A stretch of 64,000 nt of DNA from NCBI GenBank assembly GCA_019635415.1, contig JAHBZN010000001.1, positions 682,001-746,000 of the forward strand, given 5' to 3'. The notes under the pieces were generated by a model. The model was not told the DNA's origin, did no database searches, and saw nothing but the letters and a program-made list of their open reading frames with translations. Made by a program: the position numbers and the translations under genes. This DNA comes from Ramlibacter sp. (GTDB taxonomy: Bacteria; Pseudomonadota; Gammaproteobacteria; Burkholderiales; Burkholderiaceae_C). Shown here piece after piece: positions 9,046 to 18,477 of this stretch (its first letter is position 1; each line of letters opens with the position of its first letter).

Positions 9046-9833
9046 CGGCCAGCCGCCTGCGGGCCCTGCAGCGTGACGTGCAGCGCTATGTTGACGAGCC
9101 TGCGGCGCCGCGCGCCGCCACCTGGATGCGCCATGTGGTCGATTCGGGTGGGGTGGGCGCCGCCCGGCGCCTGGGTATCTACGCCGACGGCTACCGTCTG
9201 CGTCTGATCGAGGCACTTGAAGCCGACTATCCAGCGGTCAGACATGTGGCGGGAGAGACCAGTTTCGAACGCTGGGCACGCGGCTTCATTGACGACCATC
9301 CGTCACGCCACCCCAATCTGCGCTGGTACGGGGCCGATTTCGCGGGCTGGTTGCGCCGCGCTGCGCCGCGCCGACCTGCGCTCGCTGATCTGGCTGGATT
9401 CGAGTGGGCCGTGGGGCTGGCGTTCGATGCGGCCGACGCACCCGTGATCACGGTGGACGACCTCGCGCGCCTGTCACCGCAACTCTGGCCCGGGTTGTCC
9501 TTCAGCCTGCACCCCGCCGTGCAGCGCCTGACGCTGTGGACCAATGCGCCGGCGTTGTGGGCCGCGGCCGAGACTGGCCTCCCTCTACGCGCCCGGCGCG
9601 GCGACCGAGCGACGGCCTGGGCAGTTTGGCGCCGTGAACTCATGCCGCGTTACCGCACCCTGCCCGCCGACGAGGCTTGGGCGCTGGGCGCGGCAGCCCG
9701 AGGCCGCAACTTTGCCCAGCTCTGTGCCGGGGTGTGCCGCTGGGTGCCTGAGGCACAGGCGCCGCTGCGAGCCGCTACGCTGCTGAGGACCTGGGTCGTT
9801 GAGGGCATGGTCAGCGCAGTGCTGACGCAATGA
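9042..9833 (+). CDS. bufC: BufC partner protein of the MNIO enzyme (DUF2063)
   Basis: 263 residues. The N-terminal domain (about residues 5-95; [25 protein letters not shown]) is the DUF2063 type once labelled putative DNA-binding; in RiPP loci it acts as the precursor-recognition partner of the DUF692 enzyme. The C-terminal part ([11 protein letters not shown], then [10 protein letters not shown]) matches the second domain of BufC proteins. The start codon overlaps the bufB stop (ATGA). No exporter or further maturation gene follows; the precursor already has a Sec signal. The pdxH gene on the other strand ends the unit. Confidence 0.9.
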   Translation: MTASRLRALQRDVQRYVDEPAAPRAATWMRHVVDSGGVGAARRLGIYADGYRLRLIEALEADYPAVRHVAGETSFERWARGFIDDHPSRHPNLRWYGADFAGWLRRAAPRRPALADLAGFEWAVGLAFDAADAPVITVDDLARLSPQLWPGLSFSLHPAVQRLTLWTNAPALWAAAETGLPLRARRGDRATAWAVWRRELMPRYRTLPADEAWALGAAARGRNFAQLCAGVCRWVPEAQAPLRAATLLRTWVVEGMVSAVLTQ

Positions 9834-9867
9834 GGGTTCGTGGACAGGGCGCCTGAGTCGCCACTTC

Positions 9868-10506
9868 TTAAGGCGCCAGCCGCTCGCGCAACCAGCCGCC
9901 GTCGGCTTGAGGCGTGTAGCGCAGCCGGTCATGCAGGCGGCTCTTGCGGCCCTGCCAGAACTGCCAGGTGTCCGGCACCAGGCGGTAGCCACCCCAGTGC
10001 GGCGGGCGTGGCGGATTCAGCAGGAATTGCGCGCTGTATTTCGCGGCATTGGTGACCAGAACGGAGCGGCTGGTAATGACCTGGCTTTGCGGGCTGGCCC
10101 AGGCGCCGATGCGCGAATCCAGGGGCCGGCTGGCGAAGTAAGCGTCGCTGTCGGCATCGCTGACCTTTTCCACGCGTCCTTCAATGCGCACCGTGCGCTC
10201 CAGTTCCACCCAGTGAAATTGCAGGGCTGCAAACGGGTTGCCCGCCAGTTCCTGGCCCTTGCGGCTGTCGTAGTTGGTGTACCAGACCACGCCGCGCGCG
10301 TCGTACCCCTTCACCAGCACGATGCGCGTGCTCGGCCGCAGGTTGCTCCCCACGGTGGCCAGGGTCATGGCATTGGGCTCGGGGATCTGGGCAGCAATGG
10401 CTTCGTTGAGCCATTGGTCGAACTGCTTCAGGGGGTCCGCGTGGGAGGCTTCTTCGTGGAGTTCGGCGCGCTCGTAGCTCTTGCGCAGGTCGGCGATGGA
10501 GGTCAT
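9868..10506 (-). CDS. pdxH: Pyridoxamine 5'-phosphate oxidase
   Basis: 212 residues from the ATG at 10506, giving the standard N-terminus [19 protein letters not shown] enzyme that oxidises pyridoxine or pyridoxamine 5'-phosphate to pyridoxal 5'-phosphate. Conserved segments in order: [25 protein letters not shown], split around the FMN site, [27 protein letters not shown], and the C-terminal RLHDRLRY and WLRERLAP motifs. Length and C-terminus are normal. It stands alone between bufABC (convergent) and iorAB (divergent). The frame is open far upstream but that extension is not coding. Confidence 0.95.
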   Translation of the reverse strand: MTSIADLRKSYERAELHEEASHADPLKQFDQWLNEAIAAQIPEPNAMTLATVGSNLRPSTRIVLVKGYDARGVVWYTNYDSRKGQELAGNPFAALQFHWVELERTVRIEGRVEKVSDADSDAYFASRPLDSRIGAWASPQSQVITSRSVLVTNAAKYSAQFLLNPPRPPHWGGYRLVPDTWQFWQGRKSRLHDRLRYTPQADGGWLRERLAP

Positions 10507-10696
10507 GGCGCGAGTATAGGCAGGGCGCCCTAACCTGCCTGCAGCGGGTTGGGTGTCTCGTTTTGCAACTTTGTGTGACGTGCTAGGGCTTACCCGCATG
10601 CCATGCCGAGGGGCTTGGCCTAACGTCCAGAGCGGCAAATCAACAAGGGTTGCGCCGCTTGTGCCGGGGCGCGGCCTCACATCCAGGAGACACACG

Positions 10697-11161
10697 ATGA
10701 GCGTCAATTTCCAAGTCAATGGCAAGGCCGTCAGCGCCAATGCCGAACCTGACACCCCGCTGCTGTGGGTGATCCGCGACGAACTGGGCATGACCGGAAC
10801 CAAGTTTGGCTGCGGCATGGCCCTGTGCGGTGCCTGCACCGTGCATCTGGACGGACAACCCGTGCGGTCCTGCCAGACGCCGCTGTCGGCCGTGGCCGGC
10901 AAAAAGGTGGCCACGGTCGAGAGCCTGGGCGTAGACAACAAGCATCCGCTGCAGATGGCCTGGATCAAGCACGATGTGCCGCAGTGCGGCTACTGCCAGT
11001 CGGGCCAGCTGATGAGTGCTGCGGCGCTTCTGAGCAGCAACCGCAACCCCAGCGACGCCGACATCGACGCCGCCATGAGCGGCAACATCTGCCGCTGCGG
11101 CACCTACCCCCGGATCAAGGCTGCCATCAAGGATGCGGCCATCATGATGCGCAAGGCCTGA
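10697..11161 (+). CDS. iorA: Isoquinoline 1-oxidoreductase-type alpha subunit, 2Fe-2S protein
   Basis: 154 residues with AGGAG upstream of the ATG at 10697. Electron-transfer subunit of a xanthine-oxidase-family molybdenum hydroxylase. Two clusters are visible: plant-ferredoxin type with Cys39, Cys44, Cys47 and Cys59 ([12 protein letters not shown]), and a second with Cys97, Cys100, Cys132 and Cys134 (QCGYC, ICRCG). It lies 10 nt before iorB. No FAD subunit gene is present, as in IorAB enzymes, which pass electrons to a cytochrome or another periplasmic acceptor. The 190 bp upstream gap holds the promoter region; I see no clear operator. Confidence 0.9.
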   Translation: MSVNFQVNGKAVSANAEPDTPLLWVIRDELGMTGTKFGCGMALCGACTVHLDGQPVRSCQTPLSAVAGKKVATVESLGVDNKHPLQMAWIKHDVPQCGYCQSGQLMSAAALLSSNRNPSDADIDAAMSGNICRCGTYPRIKAAIKDAAIMMRKA

Positions 11162-11171
11162 GGAGAACACC

Positions 11172-13316
11172 ATGACCATCGCCACTTCATCGCGCCGTGA
11201 TTTCCTCAAGGCCTCGGCCATCGCCTCGGGCGGGCTGTTGCTGGGTGTGGCCCTGCCGGGCCTGCGCAGCACCGCGGACGCGGCAGGCACCCTGTACACG
11301 CCCAATGCCTGGGTCCACATCGCTGACGACAACACCATCACGCTGATCTCGGCGCGCTCGGAAATGGGGCAGGGGGTTTACACCTCGATGCCGATGCTGA
11401 TCGCCGAGGAGTTGAACGTGGACCTGAATCAGGTCAAGGTCGCCTTTGCGCCGCCGGACGTCAAGGCTTATGGCAACGCCCTGCTTGGCGGACCGCAACT
11501 GACCGGTGGTTCCACCTCGGTGCGTGACGGCTGGGAAAAGCTGCGCGTGGCCGGTGCCCAGGTCCGCGAAATGCTGATCACGGCCGGTGCCACCACCTGG
11601 GATGTGGACCGCGACCTGGTGTCGGCCCAGAACGGCATGGTGCTGGGTCCCAAGGGCCTGAAGGCCAGCTACGGCGAAATGGCTCAGGCGGCTGCTCGCA
11701 TGCCGGTGCCCGAGAAGCCGCCCCTCAAGGACCCCAAGGATTTCCGCATCGTCGGCAAGCGGACGCCGCGGTTGGACACGCCGTCCAAGACCAACGGCAC
11801 CGCTGAATTTGGGATCGACGTCAAGCTGCCGGGCATGGCCTATGCCGCGCTGGAGCAATGTCCCGTGATCGGGGGCACGGTCAAGAGCTTTGACGCCACC
11901 AAAGCCAGGGCCATGCCCGGTGTGATCGATGTGGTTCAGATTCCTGATGGCGTGGCCGTGGTGGCCGACAGCTGGTGGCGGGCCAACAAGGCACGCCGTG
12001 AGCTGGCCATTGTCTGGGATGAGGGGGCGGGCGCCACCCTGAGCCACACCGGCATGCTGGCCGGCACACGCGCGGCCAGTACCACCGGCAAGCCCCTCCC
12101 GCTGAAGGCTGTGGGTGACGCGGACGCCGTGATCGCCAAGGCGGACAAGGTGATCCGCGCCGAATACGTGAGCCAGTTGCTGAGCCACTCGCCGCTGGAG
12201 CCGATGAACTTCACGGCCTGGTATGACAAGGGCAAGGTTCAGCTCATCGGCCCCACGCAATGGCAGGACGCTGCTCAGGGCACGGTGGCCAAGACGCTGG
12301 GCGTCAAGCCGGAGGATGTGTCGCTGCGCACCACCTTCCTGGGGGGGGGCTTCGGCCGGCGCATCGACATCGACTTCATCATCCAGGCCGCCCAGATCTC
12401 CAAGGCAGTGAACCGGCCGGTCAAGCTCGTGTGGTCGCGCGAGGACGACATGACGCACGATTTCTACCGGCCGCAGGGCGTGAACACGCTGGCCGCGGCC
12501 ATCGGGCCGGACGGCAAGCCCACGGCCATGACCTTCCGGCTGACCTCGCAGTCCATCACCGGCCGTGTGTTCGGATTGCCGGCACCGGTGCAGGACCCGC
12601 TGATGATCGAGGCCGCCGTGGCGGCCTATGACATCCCTGCGACGCGGCACGACATCATCAAGCATGACGCCGGGTTGCGGGTGGGCTACTGGCGTTCGGT
12701 CAGCCACATCATCAACGCCTTCGCCAATGAGAGCTTCATCGACGAGCTGGCCCACAGTGCAGGCAAGGACCCTTACGAGTACCGGCTGTCCCTGCTGGGC
12801 AAGCAGCCTCGCTACGCCAATGTGCTCAGGCTGGCCGCCGAGAAGTCTGGCTGGGGCAAGCCGTTGCCGGCGGGGCATGCGCGCGGCATCGCGCTCATGG
12901 AGGGCTACGACACCTACATGGCCCAGGTGGCCGAGGTCAGCCTGAACCCTGACGGATCGGTCAAGGTGCACCGCGTGACGGTGGCCGCGGACCTGGGGCA
13001 TATGGTCAACCCGGACACGGTGGAAGCGCAGATCCAGTCGAGCGTGGTCTTTGGCATGGGCGCGGCGTTGATGCAGGAGATCACGCTGGAAAAAGGCCGC
13101 GTGCAGCAGACCAACTTCCACCAGTTCCTGCTGGTGCGCATGAACGAGGCGCCGCAGATCGACATCACGCTGGTCAACAGCAACGAGAAGCCGGGCGGCA
13201 TTGGCGAGCCGGCCACGGCGGTGGTGGTGCCCGCCATTGCCAACGCGGTGGCGGCGCTCACCGGCAAACGGGTGCGCCAGCTGCCCATCACCGCCCAGGC
13301 GCTCAAGTCGGCCTGA
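11172..13316 (+). CDS. iorB: IorB-type molybdopterin-binding aldehyde/N-heterocycle oxidoreductase subunit
   Basis: 714 residues, AGGAG before the ATG. A twin-arginine signal (SRRDFLKASAIASGG, residues 7-21) directs the folded holoenzyme to the periplasm. Molybdopterin-domain motifs: MGQGVYTSMPML, LTGGSTSVRDGW, FLGGGFGRRIDIDF, and near the end GGIGEPATAVV with the catalytic glutamate of the xanthine-oxidase family. The N-terminal a/b hammerhead is circularly arranged as in IorB, not as in cytoplasmic XdhB. Such enzymes hydroxylate isoquinoline-type heterocycles or oxidise aldehydes; substrate is not predictable. Its stop overlaps the mocA start by one base, consistent with local supply of the cytosine dinucleotide cofactor. 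Confidence 0.9.
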   Translation: MTIATSSRRDFLKASAIASGGLLLGVALPGLRSTADAAGTLYTPNAWVHIADDNTITLISARSEMGQGVYTSMPMLIAEELNVDLNQVKVAFAPPDVKAYGNALLGGPQLTGGSTSVRDGWEKLRVAGAQVREMLITAGATTWDVDRDLVSAQNGMVLGPKGLKASYGEMAQAAARMPVPEKPPLKDPKDFRIVGKRTPRLDTPSKTNGTAEFGIDVKLPGMAYAALEQCPVIGGTVKSFDATKARAMPGVIDVVQIPDGVAVVADSWWRANKARRELAIVWDEGAGATLSHTGMLAGTRAASTTGKPLPLKAVGDADAVIAKADKVIRAEYVSQLLSHSPLEPMNFTAWYDKGKVQLIGPTQWQDAAQGTVAKTLGVKPEDVSLRTTFLGGGFGRRIDIDFIIQAAQISKAVNRPVKLVWSREDDMTHDFYRPQGVNTLAAAIGPDGKPTAMTFRLTSQSITGRVFGLPAPVQDPLMIEAAVAAYDIPATRHDIIKHDAGLRVGYWRSVSHIINAFANESFIDELAHSAGKDPYEYRLSLLGKQPRYANVLRLAAEKSGWGKPLPAGHARGIALMEGYDTYMAQVAEVSLNPDGSVKVHRVTVAADLGHMVNPDTVEAQIQSSVVFGMGAALMQEITLEKGRVQQTNFHQFLLVRMNEAPQIDITLVNSNEKPGGIGEPATAVVVPAIANAVAALTGKRVRQLPITAQALKSA

Positions 13317-13885
13317 TGCGCCAGCCCGTGGTGCTGGTGCTGGCCTCGGGGCGCGGTGAACGCTTCCGGGCCTCGGGCGGCACCACGCACAAGCTACAGG
13401 CCCTGCTGGCCGGCAAGCCGGTGCTGCAGCACACCCTGGAGGCTGTGCGGGCGAGCGGCCTGCCTTGGCACCTTGAGGACGCCGGCCACCCGGGCATGGG
13501 CGACAGCATTGCCGCCGCCGTGCGAGCCACCGCGGCGGCGCCGGGCTGGCTGGTGCTGCCGGCGGACCTGCCACTGATCCAGTCCGCGACGTTGCAAGCC
13601 GTGGCCGCGGCGCTGGAGGGTCGGGAAGTCGTGGTGCCGGTGCATGAGGGGGCGCGTGGCCACCCCGTCGGTTTTGCGGCGGTGTGTGCCCCCCAACTGC
13701 TTGAATTGCAGGGAGATCGAGGTGCAGCCCTTGTGCTTCGGTCACATGATGCTATTGAATTGATAGTGGACGATGTGGGCGCAGTGACCGATGTGGACAC
13801 GCTCGACGCGCTCGCGGTGGCCGAACAGCTCCATGCGCGGCGGATCGCCGGTTCGGCCGCCGACCGGCAGCCTTCAGCCGGGTAG
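13316..13885 (+). CDS. mocA: Molybdenum cofactor cytidylyltransferase-like NTP transferase
   Basis: 189 residues, start codon sharing one base with the iorB stop (TGATG). MobA/MocA-type nucleotidyltransferase that would convert Mo-molybdopterin to the cytosine dinucleotide form needed by IorAB. The nucleotide-binding start is VLVLASGRGERFRASGG with Lys in THKLQAL, and the metal site is LPADLPLI. GHPVGF marks the conserved H-P-x-G segment. It is a little short for the family in the region after residue 45. A 17-nt palindrome of the GCTAY type (13751-13767) is embedded in frame near the 3' end. The last 12 bp overlap the convergent cyclotransferase gene. Confidence 0.88.
   Translation: MRQPVVLVLASGRGERFRASGGTTHKLQALLAGKPVLQHTLEAVRASGLPWHLEDAGHPGMGDSIAAAVRATAAAPGWLVLPADLPLIQSATLQAVAAALEGREVVVPVHEGARGHPVGFAAVCAPQLLELQGDRGAALVLRSHDAIELIVDDVGAVTDVDTLDALAVAEQLHARRIAGSAADRQPSAG
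13751..13767. repeat. GCTAY-N7-RTAGC mini-palindrome, copy 2 (in mocA)
   Basis: GCTAT-TGAATTG-ATAGT, one arm base off the consensus. It lies inside mocA, encoding AIELIV. Confidence 0.5.
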
Positions 13886-14461
13886 CAGCTTGAGCAGGCG
13901 TTCCAGGGCCTTGTCGCGGATGTTGTGGCGGCGCAGTTCTTCGTGCGTGAGGCGGGCGTAGTCCAGTGTGGTGCCGTAGCGTCCGCGGGCGTCTGCGAAG
14001 ATCTGGCGGTACTGTGCCTCGGTCAGGACGCCAGTATGGTTGGGACTGCGGCGCGACAGGGTGAAGGCCAGCGCCGTGACCGGGCCTTGAGACGTGTGGC
14101 AGGTCAGCCAGCGCGGGTCGTACACGGCGGTCACCATCTCGCGCTGCCAGAGCGTGTGGAGCGCGTCATGCGCCGTGGATTGCGGAATCCGGAATGCCAT
14201 GCCCTGGCAGGTACCGCCCGACAGCATGCCGAACACAAGGCCCGGGCACTCGGGTGTGCCGCGATTGATGCGGCTCCACATCTTCAGGGCCCGATGCCAG
14301 CCATGCACACGGGCCGGTCGCCGTTCGGCGTAGTCAAAATCCGGCTTCCAGATCAGCGAGCCGTAGCCGAACACCCAGAGGTCCGAGTGGCCGCCCCAGT
14401 CGTGCAGCACCTGTTCCAGCATGGGGGCCGGATCGCGCAGGGGTTTCAGGGCGTCGCTCAT
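13874..14461 (-). CDS. ChaC-family gamma-glutamylcyclotransferase
   Basis: 195 residues. Glutathione-specific cyclotransferase fold that releases 5-oxoproline and Cys-Gly. The substrate-binding loop VFGYGSLIWKP is at about residues 30-40. RRPARVHGWHRAL is the next conserved block, and the glutamate in NRGTPECPG and the LVFGMLSGG strand follow. YRQIFADARGRYGTTLDYA is the usual ChaC C-terminal helix. Length is close to that of bacterial ChaC. It overlaps the end of mocA on the other strand by 12 bp and is divergent from edd, so the 142 bp between 14462 and 14603 must hold both promoters. Confidence 0.88.
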   Translation of the reverse strand: MSDALKPLRDPAPMLEQVLHDWGGHSDLWVFGYGSLIWKPDFDYAERRPARVHGWHRALKMWSRINRGTPECPGLVFGMLSGGTCQGMAFRIPQSTAHDALHTLWQREMVTAVYDPRWLTCHTSQGPVTALAFTLSRRSPNHTGVLTEAQYRQIFADARGRYGTTLDYARLTHEELRRHNIRDKALERLLKLLPG

Positions 14462-14511
14462 GAACCCCGACTTTAGCGCTGTCGCCTTGTCTTTTCAGCG
14501 CGGCGTGCGCA

Positions 14512-14549
14512 GGGGTTTTCGTAACCGCTTGGTACCCGCTGAAAACCCC
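14512..14549 (+). promoter_or_regulatory. Hairpin in the edd upstream region
   Basis: GGGGTTTTC (14512-14520) pairs perfectly with GAAAACCCC (14541-14549) over a 20-nt loop. No T-run follows, so a simple terminator is unlikely. It lies 32 bp upstream of the HexR-like site and could be a leader structure or a protein-binding dyad. Confidence 0.4.
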
Positions 14550-14580
14550 GGCGGGCCCTCATCGGGAGTACCATGGCATT

Positions 14581-14595
14581 TGTAATTTAGTTACT
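14581..14595. promoter_or_regulatory. HexR-like operator upstream of edd
   Basis: TGTAATTTAGTTACT is a TGTAA-N5-TTACW dyad with one mismatch, close to the known HexR consensus (TGTARTWWWAYTACA). It lies 9 bp before the edd start in an AT-rich island. HexR represses Entner-Doudoroff genes and is released by KDPG. No hexR gene is in the window. Confidence 0.55.
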
Positions 14596-14603
14596 CGCCC
14601 GAG

Positions 14604-16421
14604 ATGAAACTCAATGCCACCGTGACGCAGGTCACCCACCGCATCCGCGAGCGCAGCGCGCCCGCGCGCACCGCCTACCTGCACCGGCTCGACGAAGCCG
14701 CGGGTCGTGAACGCGGCGCAGACCGCATGGGCTGTGCCAACGTGGCGCACGCTTTCGCCGGGCTGCCGGCCAATGACAAATTCAAGGTGGTGGCCGAGAA
14801 GGCACCCAACATCGCCATCGTCAACGCCTACAACGACATGCTGTCGGCCCACGTCCCGCTGGCGCGCTTTCCAGACCTCGTGAAGGAAGAGGCCCGCCGC
14901 CAGGGAGCCACCGCGCAGGTGGCGGGCGGGGTCCCCGCGATGTGCGACGGCGTGACCCAGGGAACACCGGGCATGGAACTGAGCCTGTTCAGCCGCGACG
15001 TCATTGCCATGGCCACCGCTGTCAGCCTGAGCCACGACATGTTCGACGCTGCGCTCATGCTGGGCGTGTGCGACAAGATCGTGCCCGGCCTGCTGATCGG
15101 GGCCCTGCATTTCGGCCATCTGCCGACCGTGTTCGTGCCCGCCGGCCCGATGCCCAGCGGGCTGAGCAACAGCGCCAAGGCCAAGGTGCGGGAACAGGCC
15201 GCCCAGGGGCTGGTGGGCCGCGCCGAACTGCTGCAGGCCGAATCGGCCGCGTACCATGCGCCGGGCACCTGCACCTTCTATGGAACGGCCAACAGCAACC
15301 AGATGCTGCTGGAGGCCATGGGCCTGCACGTGCCGGGGACGGCCTTCGTGAACCCGGGCGGCGACTTGCGCGACGAACTCACGCGCGAAGCCGCCAGGAC
15401 GGTGCTGGCCATCACCCGGCACCGGCGCTTCGCACCCATCGGGCGCATCGTCGATGAGCGCGCCATCGTCAATGCCATGGTCACGCTGCTGGCCACGGGG
15501 GGCTCCACCAACCACCTGATTCATTGGGTGGCGGTGGCACGCAGCGCTGGCATCACGATCGATTGGGACGATTTCGCGGAGCTGTCGTCCGCGGTGCCGC
15601 TGCTGTCCCGCGTTTACCCGAACGGCAGCGCCGACGTCAATCAGTTCCAGGCGGCCGGAGGCACCGGTTATGTGCTGCGGGAACTGCTCGACGCCGGACT
15701 GCTTCATCCCGACGTTCTGACGGTGCGTGAGGCGGGCCTGCGGGACTACACACGCGAACCGGTACTGGCCGATGGCTCGCTGCGGTGGCGCGACAGCGGC
15801 CCGTCGAAGGATGACAGCATCGTGCGACCGGCGGCGACCCCCTTCAGCGCGACCGGCGGCCTCAAGCTGTTGACGGGCAACCTGGGCCGCAGCGTCATCA
15901 AGGTGTCGGCCGTGCCCGACGACCGCCACGTGGTCGAGGCACCGGCTTGCGTGTTTGACTCGCAGGAGGCCATGCTGGCGGCGTTCAATGCCGGCGAACT
16001 CGAGCGCGACGTGGTCTGCGTGGTTCGTTGGCAGGGCCCCCAGGCCAACGGCATGCCGGAGCTGCACAAGCTCACGCCGCCGCTGGCGGTGTTGCAGGGC
16101 AAGGGCTTCAAGGTGGCGCTGGTCACCGACGGGCGCATGAGCGGGGCGTCGGGCAAGGTGCCTGCGGCCATTCATGTGTCGCCGGAAGCCGCGGCAGGCG
16201 GCCCGCTGGCGCGGGTGCGTGACGGTGACATCCTGTGCCTGGACGCGGTGGCCGGCACGCTGCAGGCACTGGTGCCGGCCGACGAGTGGGGCGAGCGGGC
16301 TCTGGCGGCGATGCCCGAAGCCCTGCGCGTGGCCAACGGACTGGGCGTGGGGCGTGAACTGTTTGCCTCGGCCCGGCGCAACGCGGCTGCGGCCGAAGAG
16401 GGAGCCTGTTCATGGCTGTGA
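14604..16421 (+). CDS. edd: Phosphogluconate dehydratase
   Basis: 605 residues. Iron-sulfur enzyme of the IlvD/Edd family converting 6-phosphogluconate to 2-keto-3-deoxy-6-phosphogluconate, first committed step of the Entner-Doudoroff pathway. Diagnostic segments: [65 protein letters not shown] and [17 protein letters not shown], which together carry the cluster cysteines. Full family length. It overlaps eda by 10 bp, the usual edd-eda coupling. zwf, pgl and glucokinase genes are not adjacent, so this is a split pathway locus. A HexR-like site just upstream suggests induction by its own product. Confidence 0.96.
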   Translation: MKLNATVTQVTHRIRERSAPARTAYLHRLDEAAGRERGADRMGCANVAHAFAGLPANDKFKVVAEKAPNIAIVNAYNDMLSAHVPLARFPDLVKEEARRQGATAQVAGGVPAMCDGVTQGTPGMELSLFSRDVIAMATAVSLSHDMFDAALMLGVCDKIVPGLLIGALHFGHLPTVFVPAGPMPSGLSNSAKAKVREQAAQGLVGRAELLQAESAAYHAPGTCTFYGTANSNQMLLEAMGLHVPGTAFVNPGGDLRDELTREAARTVLAITRHRRFAPIGRIVDERAIVNAMVTLLATGGSTNHLIHWVAVARSAGITIDWDDFAELSSAVPLLSRVYPNGSADVNQFQAAGGTGYVLRELLDAGLLHPDVLTVREAGLRDYTREPVLADGSLRWRDSGPSKDDSIVRPAATPFSATGGLKLLTGNLGRSVIKVSAVPDDRHVVEAPACVFDSQEAMLAAFNAGELERDVVCVVRWQGPQANGMPELHKLTPPLAVLQGKGFKVALVTDGRMSGASGKVPAAIHVSPEAAAGGPLARVRDGDILCLDAVAGTLQALVPADEWGERALAAMPEALRVANGLGVGRELFASARRNAAAAEEGACSWL

Positions 16422-17053
16422 CATTGACCGCTCTGCAGGTCATGCAGGATGCTCCGGTGATCCCTGTCATCGTGCTGCACGACGTGGCCCATGCCGTTCC
16501 GCTGGCCCGGGCGCTGGTGGCTGGTGGCATCCGCATGCTCGAGGTGACCTTGCGCACGCCTGTTGCGCTGGCCTGCATTGAGGCCATTGCACATGATGTG
16601 CCCGAAGCCGTGGTCGGGGCGGGGACGGTGCGCAGCGCGGCGGACGCCCAGGCTGCGGCGCTGGCAGGGGCGCGCTTCGCCGTGAGCCCCGGCTATACGC
16701 CGGCTGTGGGTCGGGCCTGTCACGACCTGGGCCTGGCGCTGCTGCCGGGCGTGGCCACGGGCAGCGAGATCATGCTGGCCCAGGAAGACGGCTACACCGA
16801 ACTGAAATTCTTTCCCGCGGTGCAGGCCGGGGGCCTGGGCATGCTCAAGGCCTGGCAGGGGCCGTTTGGCGATGTGAAGTTTTGCCCCACAGGCGGCGTT
16901 CAGCCTGCCAACGCGCCCGAATTCCTGGCGCTGGCCAATGTGGCCTGTGTCGGGGGCTCCTGGCTCACGCCGGCGGATGCGGTGGCCCAGGGTGACTGGG
17001 CGCGCCTGACCCAGTTGGCGCGCGAAGCCGCCAGTCTGGAGAAACCGCGATGA
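16412..17053 (+). CDS. eda: KDPG / 4-hydroxy-2-oxoglutarate aldolase
   Basis: 213 residues, start 10 bp inside edd. Class I aldolase cleaving KDPG to pyruvate and glyceraldehyde 3-phosphate. Schiff-base Lys132 in TELKFFPA and the general acid/base Glu44 in MLEVTLRT are both present, as is [11 protein letters not shown] and the phosphate-binding [10 protein letters not shown] region. Length matches E. coli Eda. It pairs functionally with edd; a second aldolase of the same fold (dgoA) in the sugar-acid island uses the C4 epimer. Confidence 0.96.
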   Translation: MAVTLTALQVMQDAPVIPVIVLHDVAHAVPLARALVAGGIRMLEVTLRTPVALACIEAIAHDVPEAVVGAGTVRSAADAQAAALAGARFAVSPGYTPAVGRACHDLGLALLPGVATGSEIMLAQEDGYTELKFFPAVQAGGLGMLKAWQGPFGDVKFCPTGGVQPANAPEFLALANVACVGGSWLTPADAVAQGDWARLTQLAREAASLEKPR

Positions 17054-17065
17054 AGCCCTCCTAGA

Positions 17066-17986
17066 ATGGGGACTATGCGCTACCAGATTCATAGCAAACC
17101 ACTCAGTCAACAACACAGGCTGCATCGTCGCGGCCTTGCGGTGCTCGCAGGGGCCCTGATGCTGGGGCTGTCGGCACCCGTAGTCTGTGCCGGTGATGCA
17201 GCACCGGCGCGGCCAGTCGAGGACGCTCCGGCCGTGCGGGTGTTGCGCGACGTGGCTTACGGTGCCGATGCCCGGCAGCGCTTTGATGTGTATCTGCCGG
17301 CCAAGCCGACGGGTCCGGTGCTGTTCATGGTCCATGGCGGAGCCTGGATGATCGGCGACAAGGCGGCACCCGGCGTGGTCAAGAACAAGGTCGACTACTG
17401 GGTCAAGGACGCCGGCTATGTGCTGGTGTCGGCCAACTACCGGATGCTGCCCAAGACGCCGCCTCTGGAGCAGGCCCGGGATGTGGCCCGCGCGCTGGCG
17501 AAGGCGCAGAAGGAGGCTGCGTCATGGGGCGCTGACCCGGGGCGCTTCGTGCTCATGGGGCACTCGGCCGGCGCGCATCTCGTGACGCTGCTCAACGCTT
17601 CCCCCAATCTGGCGACGGAGCTCGGGGCCCAGCCCTGGCGTGCGACGGTGAGTGTGGACAGTGCGGCGCTGGATGTGGAGCAACTCATGCAGGCGCCGCA
17701 CCCGCGCCTGTACGACCGGGCTTTCGGGAAGAACCCCGCTGACTGGCGTGCGGCCTCGCCTTACCACGTGCTCACGCCCCAGGCAGGGCCGTTGCTGCTG
17801 CTGTGCTCAAGCCGCCGCGAATCTTCCTGCGCCCAGGCGGTGCACCTGGAGCGCAAGGGCTCTCCGATGCATCTGAGAATCACCATCTGGGAGCAGGACC
17901 TGTCGCACGGCGACATGAGCAGCACGCTGGGGGTTCCCGGTGAGTACACCCGGACCGTCGCGCTCTGGATCAAGTCCCAGGTCTGA
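17066..17986 (+). CDS. Secreted alpha/beta-hydrolase (esterase/lipase, HSL-like)
   Basis: 306 residues from ATG 17066, or 303 from ATG 17075; neither has a strong ribosome site. A signal peptide ends near VVCAGDA (about residue 40). The oxyanion-hole motif is MVHGGAWMIGD and the nucleophile elbow GHSAGAHL; the late histidine is probably in DLSHGDM. This order (HGGxW then GxSxG) is that of carboxylesterases of the BD-FAE/HSL type, so the protein is a predicted periplasmic esterase of unknown substrate. The N-terminal codons before the signal peptide contain a dispersed palindrome (17079-17095), so part of the n-region may be acquired sequence. It follows eda but is probably not functionally linked. 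Confidence 0.8.
   Translation: MGTMRYQIHSKPLSQQHRLHRRGLAVLAGALMLGLSAPVVCAGDAAPARPVEDAPAVRVLRDVAYGADARQRFDVYLPAKPTGPVLFMVHGGAWMIGDKAAPGVVKNKVDYWVKDAGYVLVSANYRMLPKTPPLEQARDVARALAKAQKEAASWGADPGRFVLMGHSAGAHLVTLLNASPNLATELGAQPWRATVSVDSAALDVEQLMQAPHPRLYDRAFGKNPADWRAASPYHVLTPQAGPLLLLCSSRRESSCAQAVHLERKGSPMHLRITIWEQDLSHGDMSSTLGVPGEYTRTVALWIKSQV
17079..17095. repeat. GCTAY-N7-RTAGC mini-palindrome, copy 3 (in the esterase 5' end)
   Basis: GCTAC-CAGATTC-ATAGC, followed by AAACC. It encodes residues around RYQIHSK just before the signal peptide. Confidence 0.6.
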
Positions 17987-18004
17987 GCCGGCCGTCTTCG
18001 GGCT

Positions 18005-18415
18005 TCAGCGCAAGCCCTGACCGCCGGCCTGGTCAGCGCGCTGGATCAGCTCGACCTTGTAGCCGTCGGGATCGGTGACGAACGCAATCACCGTGGTGCC
18101 CCCCTTCACCGGGCCGGCTTCGCGCGTGACATGACCTCCCGCCGCCCTGATTTTTTCGCAGGCGGCATAGGCATCGGGCACCCCCAGCGCGATGTGCCCA
18201 TAGGCCGTTCCCAGGTCGTAGCTGTCCACGCCATGGTTGTAGGTCAGCTCGATCTCGGCATGCTCAGGGTTGTTGCCGTAGCCCACGAAAGCCAGCGAGT
18301 AGTTGTACTCCGGATTCTCGGATGTGCGCAGCAGCTTCATGCCAAGCACCTGGGTGTAGAAATCGATCGAGCGCTGTAGGTTGCCCACGCGCAGCATGGT
18401 GTGAAGGAGTCGCAT
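18005..18415 (-). CDS. gloA: Lactoylglutathione lyase (glyoxalase I)
   Basis: 136 residues from the ATG at 18415 ([12 protein letters not shown]), which matches the E. coli GloA start exactly; an in-frame ATG at 18436 would add seven residues (MSTHNPR). It isomerises the hemithioacetal of methylglyoxal and glutathione to S-lactoylglutathione. The four metal ligands are visible: His in LLHTMLRV, Glu in EIELTYN, His in AYGHIALGV and Glu in YKVELIQ. The spacing is that of the Ni/Co-dependent short bacterial form. It stands between the convergent esterase gene and a co-directional thioesterase gene. Confidence 0.94.
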   Translation of the reverse strand: MRLLHTMLRVGNLQRSIDFYTQVLGMKLLRTSENPEYNYSLAFVGYGNNPEHAEIELTYNHGVDSYDLGTAYGHIALGVPDAYAACEKIRAAGGHVTREAGPVKGGTTVIAFVTDPDGYKVELIQRADQAGGQGLR

Positions 18416-18477
18416 GCGGGGATTATGGGTGCTCATGGCCGACGCGGCGATGGGCAGGTGTGAACCCGGCCCTAGGG

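Noticed and set aside
11187..13745. 852-codon minus-strand open frame
   Set aside because: Antisense shadow of iorB and mocA; composition rich in His, Arg, Gly, no recognisable motif.
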